DNA of 64,000 bases, from assembly GCF_947495825.1 (NCBI RefSeq), contig NZ_CANMAH010000002.1:62001-126000 (forward strand). Direction: 5' to 3'. Position 1 is the first letter of the stretch; the number at the start of each line of letters is the position of its first letter. Source of the stretch: an uncultured Psychrobacter sp. (GTDB lineage: Bacteria > Pseudomonadota > Gammaproteobacteria > Pseudomonadales > Moraxellaceae). The notes beneath the pieces are model-generated. The model was not told the DNA's origin. It did not search any database and saw only the letters and a program-made list of their open reading frames with translations. Positions 1 through 10,094 of this stretch are shown piece by piece. Both the position numbers and the translations under genes were made by a program.

Positions 1-10
1 CTTCAGACAT
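1..10 (-). CDS. Start of a gene running off the left edge, probably ribonuclease G
   Basis: Only the first three codons are visible (ATG TCT GAA, Met-Ser-Glu), reading off the left edge. A purine-rich AAGAGA ribosome binding site lies about seven bases upstream of the ATG on the minus strand. The gene would be downstream of mreBCD-maf in the same direction. In many gammaproteobacteria rng (ribonuclease G, 16S rRNA 5' end maturation) sits exactly there, and Met-Ser-Glu-type starts are common for it. The identity therefore rests on gene order, not on protein sequence. Confidence 0.35.
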
Positions 11-177
11 ATTTTTTCTCTTATTTATTACTTATGGTACTTATTAATCATAAATGGCTTTACAATAAAAAGCAGTCTTTTAAAATCACAGTCTAACAAA
101 TGTCCCATCCCCCTGCCCACTATCCTGCCGTGTCATTATGTGACTGCTCACTTTTTCGTTTATTTCATAAACAGTAT

Positions 178-861
178 TTATATTTGTTTGTGATTGTTTT
201 CATAGGCTTTAGTTGCCTCCTCAATCAATGCTAGCGTTTGCGCTAATGGCAAGCCTACGACATTGGTATAGCTGCCATTGATACGTGTCACCCACGCAGC
301 CGCTAAACCTTGAATAGCATAACCACCCGCTTTATCAGTTGGCTCACCACTGTCCCAGTAATCACGCATCATATCTTGTGTTAAAGGAACAAAGGTCACA
401 TCTGTAGACTCAATGATTTGCTTTTGCCAGACCGCTTTTAATGATCTGTCATATAGCTCTTTTCCTTTGTCAGTAAACGACACCAAAGTTGCTTGGACAG
501 CAGTCCATACTTGATGAGTGCTATCAGACATTTGCTGCCACATGTGATAAGCATGAGCGCGATCTGCCGGCTTGACAAGAACTGTGTGACCATCTGGCAA
601 CACTCCAATAGTATCAGCCGTTAGAATAATAACCGATGTCGCAGATTGAGAAGATTCAAAAACCTTATTCTGATAGTCTGTCTTTAATTGCACAATAGCC
701 GCATCGGCCTTAGCTGCAATCATGCGTTGAATATACTCTTTTGGAGACTCATTATCATCGGGAGTTTCATCAATATCAACACTCATGATATTGAGCTCAA
801 GCTTAGCATTGGTTAGAAGCTTACGACGACGCGGTGAACCAGAAGCCAATATAATATTCAT
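178..861 (-). CDS. maf: Maf-family nucleoside triphosphate pyrophosphatase
   Basis: Maf/YhdE-type pyrophosphatase that hydrolyses non-canonical or surplus nucleoside triphosphates (dTTP/UTP in characterised YhdE-type members) to the monophosphate and PPi. The family's N-terminal ASGSPRR loop is at residues 6-12, a DETP motif at 31-34, and the ILTADTIG strand carries the probable catalytic base Asp83. The C-terminal GEPTDKAGGYAIQG substrate loop is intact. At 227 residues it is somewhat longer than the usual 190-210, with extra sequence around residues 57-77. It is the last visible complete gene of the mreB-mreC-mreD-maf run, 59 bases after mreD, a conserved gammaproteobacterial order. The substrate class (dTTP/UTP versus 7-methyl-GTP) is not certain from sequence alone. 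Confidence 0.9.
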   Translation of the reverse strand: MNIILASGSPRRRKLLTNAKLELNIMSVDIDETPDDNESPKEYIQRMIAAKADAAIVQLKTDYQNKVFESSQSATSVIILTADTIGVLPDGHTVLVKPADRAHAYHMWQQMSDSTHQVWTAVQATLVSFTDKGKELYDRSLKAVWQKQIIESTDVTFVPLTQDMMRDYWDSGEPTDKAGGYAIQGLAAAWVTRINGSYTNVVGLPLAQTLALIEEATKAYENNHKQI

Positions 862-920
862 TACTACCCTCTTATTATTGTTAAGACTTTACTATGCTTG
901 AGCTATAGGCTAACTAAAAA

Positions 921-1406
921 TTAACGCGCAAATCCACGCAATATTAACAGTATGAGAGGCCAACTTAAGATACTCATTAATAAAGACAATCCTGATTGTG
1001 CAACGAATAAGCCTTGGGTCATTAGCTGCAACACCCATAGAGTAAGCTGAAATACAATCAAGCCTACAGCCGCTAAAAACCAAGCGCTAAGCGTATTCAA
1101 TTGTTTGATTTGAAGACTACCGACTCTAAGTGCTAATACCATGACGACCGCTGCAAATGCTTGCTGCCCAAGATGAGTATCCATCAATAAGTCGGCAATG
1201 ATTCCAATCGTAAAAGCGGTAAAAATACCAACATAACGTGGCTGAAACAACAACCAAAATATCAGCACCATCATCATGATCATGGGACGTAATGTTGCCA
1301 TGCTTGGGCTTAATGGGTAAACACTAGGTGATGAGGCAACCACAAAGCTTAATACGATTGCAATAAGTATCTTGCTAGATGAATGCTCAGAATTCGAAAA
1401 CGCCAT
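921..1406 (-). CDS. mreD: Rod shape-determining protein MreD
   Basis: Small integral membrane protein of the elongasome, which coordinates lateral-wall peptidoglycan synthesis with MreB, MreC, RodA and PBP2. The 161 residues are almost entirely hydrophobic, with about five membrane segments (roughly residues 13-35, 40-58, 60-75, 80-95 and 105-155). This matches the usual size and topology of MreD. Sequence identity in this family is low, so the call leans on position: it starts 22 bases after mreC ends and precedes maf. No promoter of its own is evident, so it is probably co-transcribed with mreC. Confidence 0.9.
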   Translation of the reverse strand: MAFSNSEHSSSKILIAIVLSFVVASSPSVYPLSPSMATLRPMIMMMVLIFWLLFQPRYVGIFTAFTIGIIADLLMDTHLGQQAFAAVVMVLALRVGSLQIKQLNTLSAWFLAAVGLIVFQLTLWVLQLMTQGLFVAQSGLSLLMSILSWPLILLILRGFAR

Positions 1407-1428
1407 GAATGCTTGCCTTAACGATTAT

Positions 1429-2295
1429 TTAGCGACTGGCAGGTATTGGTAATTCAGTGTTAGGATGCACTACCTTATCTTGCAAGATGAGTACATAAGC
1501 ATTATCAACAAAATTGGCAGTAGGTGACACCTCGATAATTCTAAAGTTGTCAGCTTGGGTGTCTTTAATGCGAGTAATACGGCCAACGCGGTAGCCTGCT
1601 GGTATACGGCCGCCCAAACCAGAGGATACTAGCTCGTCACCGATACGTACATCTGAGGTTTTGAACACGTAATTAAGACTCAGTGAAGTTGGGATGCCCG
1701 CACCTGTGACGATGGCACGTTGACCAGTACGCTTGATGGTGACAGCAACTGATTGCTGCTCGTCTGTGATAAGCAATAAGCGACTGGTATTGGGATAGGC
1801 ATTGATAATTTGTCCCAAAATACCATTTTCATCAATCACCGTTTGGCCAACTTGAACACCGTCTTTGGCGCCTTTATTGAGCACTACGATTTGTTTGAGT
1901 AAATTGGTATCTGTGCCAATCACTTGTGCTAAGTTCAGGTCAAATAAGTCGGGCTTGGTCGTTGACAAAATACCTTGTAAGCGAGCGTTTTGCGCCAAAA
2001 TATAATCTTGCTGCTGAAGCTTTGCTTTTGCATGAATCAGTTGCGACTTTAACTGTACGTTTTCGCGGCGTAAAGCTTCTTTTGATTGTATGCTACCGCG
2101 CGCCCAGTGTTCAGCATAGCTTGGTAATAAAGAAAACTCATAGATAGGCTGCATGGCAGCGTGACTGATACTACGGACAGGTTTAAACAACTCTGGATTT
2201 TTGCTATCAAACCACATGATGATTAGCGCCACTATTAATACAATAGCAGTCCTACGAAGTGCGAGTGGTTGGCGAGCAAAAATACTTGGAATCAT
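1429..2295 (-). CDS. mreC: Rod shape-determining protein MreC
   Basis: Bitopic inner-membrane scaffold of the elongasome with a periplasmic body that contacts PBP2. From the ATG at 2295 it has a short cytoplasmic arginine-bearing start, a membrane helix at about residues 15-30, a coiled-coil segment with LRRENVQLKSQL, and then the beta-rich MreC core (VIDENGILGQI, RLLLITDEQQSVAVTI, SSGLGGRIPAGYRVG). The frame stays open to 2361, which would add 22 residues. I prefer 2295 because the protein then begins directly before the membrane anchor as in the family. Neither candidate start has a strong ribosome binding site. It lies 130-200 bases after mreB. Confidence 0.9.
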   Translation of the reverse strand: MIPSIFARQPLALRRTAIVLIVALIIMWFDSKNPELFKPVRSISHAAMQPIYEFSLLPSYAEHWARGSIQSKEALRRENVQLKSQLIHAKAKLQQQDYILAQNARLQGILSTTKPDLFDLNLAQVIGTDTNLLKQIVVLNKGAKDGVQVGQTVIDENGILGQIINAYPNTSRLLLITDEQQSVAVTIKRTGQRAIVTGAGIPTSLSLNYVFKTSDVRIGDELVSSGLGGRIPAGYRVGRITRIKDTQADNFRIIEVSPTANFVDNAYVLILQDKVVHPNTELPIPASR

Positions 2296-2491
2296 AGGGC
2301 ATCTAATTTGATCGGTACCCAGCGCGGGGTATAAAGCCATTATGCGTGAACACAATGGCATATGCTAGTTGTTGATGCGACAAAGGCAGCCATATTGACC
2401 GCCTTTGTTCAGTTATTTATTTTAGCTCAGATTTATCATCTACCAGTAACCAAAATTACTATTACAAGTAACTAAAGTTACTATAAAAGCT

Positions 2492-3520
2492 TTATACAAA
2501 AATCATGTTTAAGCTTTTGTTATTGATAAAATCGAGCGCAATACCGCCACCGCGACTGACACAGGTAAGTGGGTCTTCTGCAACAGTAACTGGTAGACCA
2601 GTCTCTTTTGAGATAAGTTTGTCCAAATCGCGTAGCAGTGCCCCACCACCAGTTAGGACGATACCGCGCTCAGCGATATCTGATGACAACTCAGGCGGGG
2701 TTTGTTCAAGTGCCGCTTTTACAGCGCTGACAATACCACTTAGCGGATCACTTAATGCTTTTTGGATCTCTTCTGAATTAATACTAAACGTCTTGGGTAC
2801 GCCTTCTGCCATACTACGGCCTCGAACTTCCACCTCTAAGTTGCTCTCTTCGTTGAGCGCCGAGCCCACTTCTTGCTTGATACGTTCAGCAGTTGTTTCA
2901 CCAATCACACAACCATGGGTACGGCGTACATGAGTAATAATCGCATCATCAAACATATCGCCGCCGATACGAATTGACTCAGCGTACACACAGCCAGATA
3001 GTGCGATAACAGCAATCTCAGTAGTACCGCCACCGATATCGACGACCATTGAACCACTGGCCTCGTGAACAGGCATTCCTGCGCCAATAGCCGCCGCCAT
3101 TGGTTCTTCTAATAATAATACTTTATTAGCGCCCGCCGATGACACCGCTTCACGAATAGCTTTTCGCTCAACCAAAGTCGACTTGCAAGGTACGCAAACC
3201 ACGACATTAGGCTGTGCCATAAAACGCTTGGCTTTTACTTTGGTAATAAAATGCTTTAGCATCTTTTGGGTTACTTCAAAGTCAGCGATAACCCCATCTT
3301 TTAATGGGCGAATGGCGGTAATGTTGGCAGGTGTGCGACCAAGCATTTGCTTGGCATCAATACCGACAGCCGCGACGGTCGGGTTTTGCGTACGGTTGCT
3401 ACGTAAAGCGACCACTGTAGGCTCATCGAGCACTACGCCTTTATTAGGAATAAAGATTAAGGTATTCGCAGTACCAAGGTCGATAGCGATATTATTTGAT
3501 AAAAATCCAAACGGGTTCAT
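2492..3520 (-). CDS. mreB: Rod shape-determining protein MreB (bacterial actin)
   Basis: Actin-like ATPase that forms membrane-attached filaments and positions the wall-elongation machinery. The phosphate-1 motif IDLGTANT is at residues 13-20, phosphate-2 in [14 protein letters not shown] near the middle, and the adenosine motif [12 protein letters not shown] near the C-terminus. At 342 residues it is normal length. The N-terminal [10 protein letters not shown] segment resembles the amphipathic membrane-binding tip seen in gammaproteobacterial MreB. It is the first gene of the mreBCD-maf group and diverges from gatC across a 511-base gap, so its promoter must be in that gap. Its presence implies rod-type elongation capacity even in coccobacillary Moraxellaceae. 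Confidence 0.97.
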   Translation of the reverse strand: MNPFGFLSNNIAIDLGTANTLIFIPNKGVVLDEPTVVALRSNRTQNPTVAAVGIDAKQMLGRTPANITAIRPLKDGVIADFEVTQKMLKHFITKVKAKRFMAQPNVVVCVPCKSTLVERKAIREAVSSAGANKVLLLEEPMAAAIGAGMPVHEASGSMVVDIGGGTTEIAVIALSGCVYAESIRIGGDMFDDAIITHVRRTHGCVIGETTAERIKQEVGSALNEESNLEVEVRGRSMAEGVPKTFSINSEEIQKALSDPLSGIVSAVKAALEQTPPELSSDIAERGIVLTGGGALLRDLDKLISKETGLPVTVAEDPLTCVSRGGGIALDFINNKSLNMIFV

Positions 3521-4031
3521 TAATATATCCAGCGGCTTACAAATGAGAGGACTGAGACGATGCTTGTCAGTATCGAGTAGATTATAATTAAAGACTCAGA
3601 CGAGCAAAAACGTATCTTTGCGACAGATCTTAACCATACAATACTGACTAGAAACTAAAAGTGAGATAAATTATACCGATATAGTCTCAAAAAAAACATC
3701 GTTATTTACACTGTAAAGTAAGTATTCTTTAATCAAAAAATAGAATTTGATGGTTAGATATCAGTGGCTTTATAAATAGCACTTATCGCTATATTATACT
3801 TTTGCTAAACAATGTGGGGCTACTTTACCGTATTTAGCAAGTTAATTGTTAAGCAATTGAAAATAAATCAATAACTGTAACGTCACTGTGCTACTTGTTT
3901 GTGTTTGTGCAGCAATCTCACACCCTACTCTGTAAACTTAAGCCAGATGCTTTATAATAAGCCAACTCCACATACGATCTTATCTTAGTAATCACTTACT
4001 CCAACAAAAACTGTCCTTAACTGGAGAAACT
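3521..4031. promoter_or_regulatory. Divergent regulatory gap between mreB and gatC
   Basis: This AT-rich stretch holds no convincing gene. It must carry promoters for mreB leftward and gatCAB rightward. On the plus strand a perfect -10 hexamer TATAAT lies at 3953-3958, about 70 bases before gatC, but no good -35 lies 16-18 bases upstream of it. A GGAG ribosome binding site precedes the gatC ATG. I see no operator-like palindrome or riboswitch. Confidence 0.4.
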
Positions 4032-4346
4032 ATGTCACAGCAGCCATTAACGTCCGACAGCAATGTTAGTCGTGAAGAAATCCTAGAAGTTGCCAACCTT
4101 GCACGCTTAGGTGTGGATGAAAGTACGGCAAGTAGTTATGCCGACGATATCAGTAAGGTATTAACCCTTATGGAAACCCTTGGCAATGTCGATACGGAAG
4201 GTGTCAAACCACTATCAAATATTCATGAAGCTTGCCAAGAGTTGCGCGCTGACGTCGCCAAGCATGATATCAATCGTGCACGCAATCAGTCGGTTGCGCC
4301 TGCGGTCGAAGAAGGCCTATATTTGGTACCACAAGTAATTGAATAA
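4032..4346 (+). CDS. gatC: Asp-tRNA(Asn)/Glu-tRNA(Gln) amidotransferase subunit C
   Basis: Small subunit of the GatCAB amidotransferase, which converts mischarged Glu-tRNA(Gln) and/or Asp-tRNA(Asn) to the amide form. GatC wraps around and stabilises the GatA-GatB interface. The 104 residues show the family pattern of an N-terminal helical segment (SREEILEVANLARLGVDE), a middle TLMETLGNVDTEGV segment and a C-terminal tail ending VAPAVEEGLYLVPQVIE. A GGAG ribosome binding site lies six bases before the ATG. It opens the gatC-gatA-gatB operon, 67 bases before gatA. Confidence 0.95.
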   Translation: MSQQPLTSDSNVSREEILEVANLARLGVDESTASSYADDISKVLTLMETLGNVDTEGVKPLSNIHEACQELRADVAKHDINRARNQSVAPAVEEGLYLVPQVIE

Positions 4347-4413
4347 TTGGTTTTATTATTTGCGCTTATTTTATCTTATTTTATGCTATTAACATTTTGA
4401 CGGACGACACCTT

Positions 4414-5910
4414 ATGTCTGAGATTCATCTATTAAGTACCGAGCAGTTGATTACGGGCTTACAAGACAAACAATTTAGCAGCCTTGAGCTGACCGAACAT
4501 TATCTTAAACGCATTGACGCGCTAGATGGCAAGATTAATAGTTTTATCACCCACACTTCTGAGACAGCGCGCGCACAAGCGCAAGCAGCTGACGAGATGC
4601 GAGCACAGGGCGATAAAAGACGCTTGCTTGGTGTGCCAATGGCTCATAAAGACATCTTTTGCACCCAAGGCGTGCTGACGACTTGTGGCTCAAAAATGCT
4701 ACACAACTTTGTCTCACCTTATAACGCCACTATCGTCTCAAATATCGACAAAGCGGGTATGATTAGCTTAGGTAAGCTCAATATGGACGAGTTTGCAATG
4801 GGCTCAGACAACAGTAGCTCATACTACGGCACAGTACAAAACCCATGGAATTTAGAACGTGTACCTGGTGGCTCATCTGGTGGTAGTGCCGCCGCTGTCG
4901 CCGCAGGTTTTGTACCAGTTGCAACGGGTAGTGATACGGGCGGTTCAATTCGTCAGCCTGCATCATTTTGTGGCTTAACAGGTATCAAACCCACTTATGG
5001 CCGCGTATCACGCTTCGGTATGATCGCCTACGCCTCAAGCCTTGACCAAGCCGGTAGCATGGGCAAGAGTGCTAAAGACTGCGCGTATCTATTACAACCT
5101 ATGATCGGTCATGATCCACGCGATGCAACCTCTATCAAGCATGACATACCCGATTACGTACAAGACCTTAATGACGCAGAAGCTGCTGCTGGTGACAAGC
5201 CATTTGAGGGTCTGCGTATCGGCGTCGCTAAAGAATACTTTAGTGAAGGACTTGATAGCGAGGTCGAACAAGCGGTCCGTACTGCTCTTAAACAGTATGA
5301 AGATTTGGGTGCCACCATCGTAGAGGTGAACATCACTGATCCTGAGATTACGCTTGCCACTTACTATATGCTAGCACCTGCAGAAGCATCATCTAACCTA
5401 TCGCGCTTCGATGGCGTGCGCTTTGGTTATCGCTGTGAAAACCCAGCCGATCTAGTCGATCTATATACACGCTCACGCTCTGAAGGTTTTGGTCCTGAAG
5501 TACAACGTCGTATCTTGACCGGCACCTATGCACTGTCTGCTGGTTATTTTGATGCTTATTATACAAAAGCACAAAGAATACGCCGCCTAATCGTAAAAGA
5601 CTTCGATGAAGCTTTTGCTGATTGTGATGTGATTGCTAGCCCAACTTCACCAACAGCAGCTTACAAACTTAGTGAAGACCTCGATCCTGCATCGATGTAC
5701 TTAGGTGATGTCTATACCATTGCGGTCAATTTGGCCGGCTTGCCTGCGCTCAGTCAACCAGTTGGTCTGACATCAGATGGCCTACCTATTGGCTTACAAC
5801 TGATTGGTCAGTATTGGCAAGAAAGCAAGCTGCTATCTACAGCGCATCTTTTCCAGCAGCACACAGATCATCATCTACAGCACTCACTCATCGCAAAGGA
5901 GACGGTATAA
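4414..5910 (+). CDS. gatA: Asp-tRNA(Asn)/Glu-tRNA(Gln) amidotransferase subunit A
   Basis: Glutaminase subunit of GatCAB. It releases ammonia from glutamine and channels it to GatB for amidation of the mischarged aminoacyl-tRNA. It is an amidase-signature enzyme, and the Ser-cisSer-Lys triad is visible as Lys79 (MAHKD), Ser154 in GGSSGGS (152-158) and nucleophile Ser178 in [12 protein letters not shown]. These are the same residue numbers as in the well-studied Staphylococcus aureus enzyme. The 498 residues are typical. Its stop codon overlaps the gatB start by one base (TAATG), which suggests translational coupling. Confidence 0.97.
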   Translation: MSEIHLLSTEQLITGLQDKQFSSLELTEHYLKRIDALDGKINSFITHTSETARAQAQAADEMRAQGDKRRLLGVPMAHKDIFCTQGVLTTCGSKMLHNFVSPYNATIVSNIDKAGMISLGKLNMDEFAMGSDNSSSYYGTVQNPWNLERVPGGSSGGSAAAVAAGFVPVATGSDTGGSIRQPASFCGLTGIKPTYGRVSRFGMIAYASSLDQAGSMGKSAKDCAYLLQPMIGHDPRDATSIKHDIPDYVQDLNDAEAAAGDKPFEGLRIGVAKEYFSEGLDSEVEQAVRTALKQYEDLGATIVEVNITDPEITLATYYMLAPAEASSNLSRFDGVRFGYRCENPADLVDLYTRSRSEGFGPEVQRRILTGTYALSAGYFDAYYTKAQRIRRLIVKDFDEAFADCDVIASPTSPTAAYKLSEDLDPASMYLGDVYTIAVNLAGLPALSQPVGLTSDGLPIGLQLIGQYWQESKLLSTAHLFQQHTDHHLQHSLIAKETV

Positions 5911-7439
5911 TGAACACAGCAACGACTACTGATAACAATGCCGCTCACCAAGAGATTGTTCGTAAAGAGCTGTTCGTCGATGGCTATGAAGTGGTCATCG
6001 GGATTGAGATTCATTGTCAGCTAAATACTGAAAGTAAAATATTCTCAAGCGCGCCAACTGACTTTGGTCACGAACCTAATAGCCAAGCGAGTATCGTCGA
6101 TTTAGGTCTTCCTGGTGTCCTACCTGTTCTTAATACTGGCGTGGTAGATCGTGCCTTAAAGTTTGGCATTGGCGTCAATGCTGAGCTTGGTTTATTTAAC
6201 ACCTTTGATCGTAAAAACTACTTTTACCCCGACTTACCTAAAGGTTATCAGATTACCCAGATGGTCAACCCTATCGTTGGTAAAGGTTATATCGATGTGG
6301 TGGTGAATGAAGGCGAGAAAAACGAATATCCCAAACGCATGGGCATCACCCGCGCGCATCTAGAAGAAGACGCTGGTAAGTCCGTACATGATGCCGTCGA
6401 TGGCATGACTGGTGTCGATCTGAACCGTGCGGGTACGCCACTGATCGAAATCGTCTCCGAGCCAGACATGCGCTCAGCCCATGAGGCACTTGCCTATATC
6501 AAAGCCATTCATCAGCTGGTTACATGGCTTGGTATCTCAGATGCAGTCATGGCAGAAGGCTCCTTCCGCTGTGACTGCAACGTCTCTGTACGTAAGCCAG
6601 GCGACGAGCTGGGTACGCGCACTGAACTCAAAAACCTAAACTCATTCCGCTTTATCGAACGTGCCATCAACCGCGAAATCGAGCGTCAAATTGACATTAT
6701 CGAAGACGGTGGTCAAGTTGTGCAAGCGACAATGCTCTACGATCCAGAGCGCGATGAAACTCGCACCATGCGCACCAAAGAGGATGCCAACGACTATCGC
6801 TACTTCCCTGACCCTGACTTGCTGCCAGTACGTATTGAGCAGCATACGATTGATGAGATTAAAGAGGCAATGCCTGAGCTACCTGTGGCTCGACGCGCGC
6901 GCTTTGAAGAGGCACTCGGTCTATCAGAGTACGATGCTCGTATCCTAACTGGTAGCCGTCAGCTTGCCGATTACTTTGAAGATGTTGTGTCTGAGATCGG
7001 ACAGCAAGATGCGAAGATAGCAGCCAACTGGGTCATGGGAGAGTTGCTGGGTGCGCTCAACAAAGATGATAAAGACATCATAGACTCTCCTATCAGCGCC
7101 AAGCAATTGGCTGGCCTGCTATCGCGTATCAAAGACGATACGTTATCTGGAAAAATGGCTAAGAAAGTCTTTAGTGCTCTATACGAGCGCGAAGGCGGCA
7201 ACGATGATGATGCAGCAGATAAAATTATCGAGGAAAAAGGACTCAAGCAAGAAACCGATACAGGAGCTATCAAGGCCATGGTCGAAGATGTCATCGCAAA
7301 CAACCAAGCGATGGTAGATGAGTATAAAGGCGGTAAACAAAAAGCCTTCAATGGTCTGGTCGGGCAAGTGATGAAAGCCAGTCGCGGTAGTGCCAACCCG
7401 CAACAAGTCAATCAGATCTTAAAAGAGCTACTGGATTAA
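5910..7439 (+). CDS. gatB: Asp-tRNA(Asn)/Glu-tRNA(Gln) amidotransferase subunit B
   Basis: tRNA-binding and kinase subunit of GatCAB, which activates the misacylated carboxylate with ATP and transfers ammonia to it. The start at 5910 (509 residues) is chosen because AAGGAGA lies seven bases upstream and the ATG overlaps the gatA stop. The frame is open further upstream only as overlap with gatA. Family landmarks are [13 protein letters not shown] near the start, [42 protein letters not shown] and the C-terminal YqeY-like tail domain (IIEEKGLKQ to [11 protein letters not shown]). The operon ends here, about 115 bases before tRNA-Pro. Confidence 0.97.
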   Translation: MNTATTTDNNAAHQEIVRKELFVDGYEVVIGIEIHCQLNTESKIFSSAPTDFGHEPNSQASIVDLGLPGVLPVLNTGVVDRALKFGIGVNAELGLFNTFDRKNYFYPDLPKGYQITQMVNPIVGKGYIDVVVNEGEKNEYPKRMGITRAHLEEDAGKSVHDAVDGMTGVDLNRAGTPLIEIVSEPDMRSAHEALAYIKAIHQLVTWLGISDAVMAEGSFRCDCNVSVRKPGDELGTRTELKNLNSFRFIERAINREIERQIDIIEDGGQVVQATMLYDPERDETRTMRTKEDANDYRYFPDPDLLPVRIEQHTIDEIKEAMPELPVARRARFEEALGLSEYDARILTGSRQLADYFEDVVSEIGQQDAKIAANWVMGELLGALNKDDKDIIDSPISAKQLAGLLSRIKDDTLSGKMAKKVFSALYEREGGNDDDAADKIIEEKGLKQETDTGAIKAMVEDVIANNQAMVDEYKGGKQKAFNGLVGQVMKASRGSANPQQVNQILKELLD

Positions 7440-7514
7440 GGTGAATTGTATATTGATTATACTCACTACTATACGTAAAACTGGCTCATAAGCTTTGGAC
7501 TAAACAAATAGCCC

Positions 7515-7542
7515 TTGCAATATACCTAATTTTGCGTAAAAT
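7515..7542 (+). promoter_or_regulatory. Sigma-70 promoter of tRNA-Pro
   Basis: TTGCAA (7515-7520) and TAAAAT (7537-7542) are separated by 16 bases, placing the start of transcription a few bases before the mature tRNA 5' end at 7554. The match and position fit a housekeeping promoter for the tRNA gene. This is inferred from sequence only. Confidence 0.6.
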
Positions 7543-7553
7543 AGTCAGTCATT

Positions 7554-7630
7554 CGGGGCGTAGCGCAGTCTGGTAGCGCACTACACTGGGGGTGTAGTGG
7601 TCGCAGGTTCAAATCCTGCCGTTCCGACCA
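7554..7630 (+). tRNA. tRNA-Pro, anticodon GGG
   Basis: A 77-base cloverleaf with encoded CCA. The acceptor stem CGGGGCG pairs with CGTTCCG through two G-U pairs, followed by A-CCA. The anticodon arm is CTACA-CTGGGGG-TGTAG with anticodon GGG, which reads CCC/CCU proline codons. The T arm GCAGGTTCAAATCCTGC is complete. It has its own promoter just upstream and a strong terminator just downstream, so it is a single-gene transcription unit. Confidence 0.95.
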
Positions 7631-7645
7631 AACATTATAGTAATA

Positions 7646-7690
7646 CAGAAAAGCCAATCATTGTTTTCAATGGTTGGCTTTTTCTGTGTT
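7646..7690 (+). terminator. Rho-independent terminator after tRNA-Pro
   Basis: An 18-base imperfect stem (CAGAAAAGCCAATCATTG against CAATGGTTGGCTTTTTCTG) closes on a TTTT loop and is followed by T-rich sequence. It ends the tRNA-Pro transcript about 16 bases after the CCA. Confidence 0.85.
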
Positions 7691-8217
7691 TTAATTTCTA
7701 AAATAACAACGGGATTTGAAATACAATTTATTAAATAATACGATTGTTCCAATTCATAGTAGATTTACAAAATTATAAGTTGACTTTATCTCATGTATTT
7801 AAGTTAAAGAAAAAACACCACCTTTACTAAGTATTTAAGATGAAGCATATATGGTGAGATAGCTACATATTACTGCTAATAAACTCGTTGTCATCTTCAG
7901 CTAAATAATAATTGAGATAAATTTACCTTTCTCAAAGGTCAATACATAGTCAGTGCAATATATCTCATCATTATAAAAGATTATTTATAATGATTTATTC
8001 AGTTCTCATAGAATGACTAGCCAATACAATAGCTTCAAGTTTATCTTCATGCTATTGAACCCTTATCCAAATAACACCAAATTTTTGTTCCAAACTATAG
8101 TTTATTAGTATACAATATATTCGCATATGTGATTATATAGTAACTTTCGGTAAGCATTGATTACTACTTTCTAATTACTTACTCATCTTATCAATGACAA
8201 CTTATCGGTAATTAATT
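7691..8217. other. AT-rich gap before the acyltransferase gene
   Basis: About 530 bases, distinctly richer in A+T than the gat operon. No reading frame of useful length, tRNA-like fold or repeat was recognised. It sits directly 3' of a tRNA gene, a common integration position, but no integrase gene and no direct repeat of the tRNA 3' end could be found nearby. Confidence 0.4.
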
Positions 8218-10014
8218 ATGAATTACAGAGCAGATATACAGATCCTTAGAGGTATTTCCGTTGTACTTGTTGTGTTATTCCATCTTGGCTTTAGCTCAAT
8301 AAAAAGCGGCTTTCTAGGTGTTGATGTATTCTTTGTTATTAGCGGCTTTCTAATGGCTATCTTATATAAAAAGGATGATATAACAGGTTTTTATTTAAGA
8401 AGAGCTAAACGATTGCTACCAGCTTATTACGCTACAGTCTTTTTCACTTTAATATTTTCCTATTTTTTGACTACTCCAAATGAAACTGTTCAAGTCAGTA
8501 AACAGGCACTATATGCAGTTCCTTTTTTATCCAACATAGGTTTTTGGTTCCAAGACTCTTATTTTAGCAATTCTCATTTCAATCCTTTACTACACCTTTG
8601 GTCATTAGGGGTTGAGATACAGTTCTACTTAATAGTACCACTGCTGTACTGGTTCTTTACAAAGCTAAAAATTAACTATTGGCTCACGATGATAGTGAGC
8701 TTAGCTTTATGTTTTATTATGGTCGAATTTTCGCCTAAAACGTCGTTTTTTCTTGTTCCCTTTAGGCTTTGGGAGTTCTTAATTGGGTATGGCGCTGCTC
8801 ACTTCCTAACCAACCAAGGCAATGTAAAGTATACACAATATAAGTGGTTGGGTCTTATAGGCTTGATTGTAATTTTTATAATTCCATTACTTTCTGTCAG
8901 TGGCGAAGCAAGAAGTGCAGTAAATGGTCATCCTGGTCTATACGCCCTATTTGTAAGTTTGGCAACGGCAACCGTTCTAGCTTTTGGAATACCATCTCTT
9001 ATAGAGCGTTCATATATATCTAAGGTACTCGAAAAACTTGGTAAATACTCATACTCTATTTATTTAGCTCACTTTCCTGTGATAGTGATCTATCTGTCAA
9101 AACCTTTTGATGGAACAAACTTAACGATTCCAAGTCTCAAAAATGGTATTACGTTGTTCATACTTGTCTGTATAGCATCAACACTTCTGTACTACTTTTT
9201 TGAACATAAAAGATCTAAATACAATATAAAGAACTATGCTTTAACTGCGAGTGCCTTATTAATAGGCTTAGTATTAGTATTACCTTTTGTTCAAAAGGAA
9301 TTTTATTCAGAAAAAGAATTGCTCATATTCAATGCATCTTCAGATAGAGGGCCTTTTCGTTGTGGCGTAGTAACACAAAAACTTGAGAAGTTCATTACAT
9401 CTTGTGATTTGACTGGTGACATTGAGCAATCTGAAGAAAACATAATGTTTGTTGGCAATAGTCATAGTGATTCTGTAAAAGAACACTTCACTGAACTGGC
9501 TATTAAAAACGGTACTAAATTATTTATTCCAATTTCAAATACGTTCTTGTCAAAAGGTACGGCTCGTCCAAAAACGGTAGTTGATGATTCAATTGAGAAC
9601 AAAGTTAGTAAAATCGTAATACATTCTTCACCTGATTCTATTTCGAATGACACTATAAACGAGGTCATCAAACTATCTAAGTCAGCTGGAATTAAAGTAT
9701 ATTTTATTGAACCAGTTCCAACATGGGATAAGAACATTCCAACTTATATGTACAAAAAAATGAAGGGCGAAAAACAGCCTTCAATTCAGAAAACAAAAAA
9801 GGATTACCTAAGTGAAAATGCTGATCAAATTCGCTTTGTCAGATCAATAGATGACGATAACTTTATATCATTCCCTGTAGTAGACTATTTTTGCGCGTCA
9901 GAATGTCGTTACGTATCCAAAGAGGGGAAACCTTTATATTTTGATAAACACCATTTGACCACCACTGGAAGCTACCAACTATCAGATGTTTTTACTAAAA
10001 TACTTAAAGACTAG
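8218..10014 (+). CDS. OafA/YrhL-type acyltransferase with C-terminal SGNH domain
   Basis: Predicted inner-membrane acyltransferase that O-acetylates a surface polysaccharide (LPS O-chain, capsule or peptidoglycan). The N-terminal acyltransferase-3 domain (about residues 1-340, roughly ten membrane helices) begins with RADIQILRGISVVLVVLFH, carrying the conserved Arg11 and His22, then GFLGVDVFFVISGF. The C-terminal SGNH hydrolase-like domain (about 380-598) has GNSHSD with nucleophile Ser415 and the DKHHLT motif with Asp576 and His579. This two-domain layout is the same as in OafA-type O-antigen acetylases. The gene stands alone in an AT-rich stretch, ends at a terminator, and has no glycosyltransferase neighbours, so the acceptor is unknown. 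Acquisition by transfer is likely but unproven. Confidence 0.88.
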   Translation: MNYRADIQILRGISVVLVVLFHLGFSSIKSGFLGVDVFFVISGFLMAILYKKDDITGFYLRRAKRLLPAYYATVFFTLIFSYFLTTPNETVQVSKQALYAVPFLSNIGFWFQDSYFSNSHFNPLLHLWSLGVEIQFYLIVPLLYWFFTKLKINYWLTMIVSLALCFIMVEFSPKTSFFLVPFRLWEFLIGYGAAHFLTNQGNVKYTQYKWLGLIGLIVIFIIPLLSVSGEARSAVNGHPGLYALFVSLATATVLAFGIPSLIERSYISKVLEKLGKYSYSIYLAHFPVIVIYLSKPFDGTNLTIPSLKNGITLFILVCIASTLLYYFFEHKRSKYNIKNYALTASALLIGLVLVLPFVQKEFYSEKELLIFNASSDRGPFRCGVVTQKLEKFITSCDLTGDIEQSEENIMFVGNSHSDSVKEHFTELAIKNGTKLFIPISNTFLSKGTARPKTVVDDSIENKVSKIVIHSSPDSISNDTINEVIKLSKSAGIKVYFIEPVPTWDKNIPTYMYKKMKGEKQPSIQKTKKDYLSENADQIRFVRSIDDDNFISFPVVDYFCASECRYVSKEGKPLYFDKHHLTTTGSYQLSDVFTKILKD

Positions 10015-10034
10015 GTTTTCGAAAGCGCAATAAG

Positions 10035-10070
10035 AAAAAGCCAGCATTGAACCCAGTGACTGGCTTTTTT
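10035..10070. terminator. Bidirectional terminator between convergent genes
   Basis: AAAAAGCCAG (10035-10044) pairs with CTGGCTTTTTT (10060-10070). With A and T tracts on both sides it can serve the acyltransferase on the plus strand and the YdhR-like gene on the minus strand. Confidence 0.75.
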
Positions 10071-10094
10071 CATGCTGATTATTATTGCCTAGTA

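Noticed and set aside
7554..7630. tRNA-Pro as an attachment site of an integrated element
   Set aside because: No integrase gene and no downstream repeat of the tRNA 3' end could be found.
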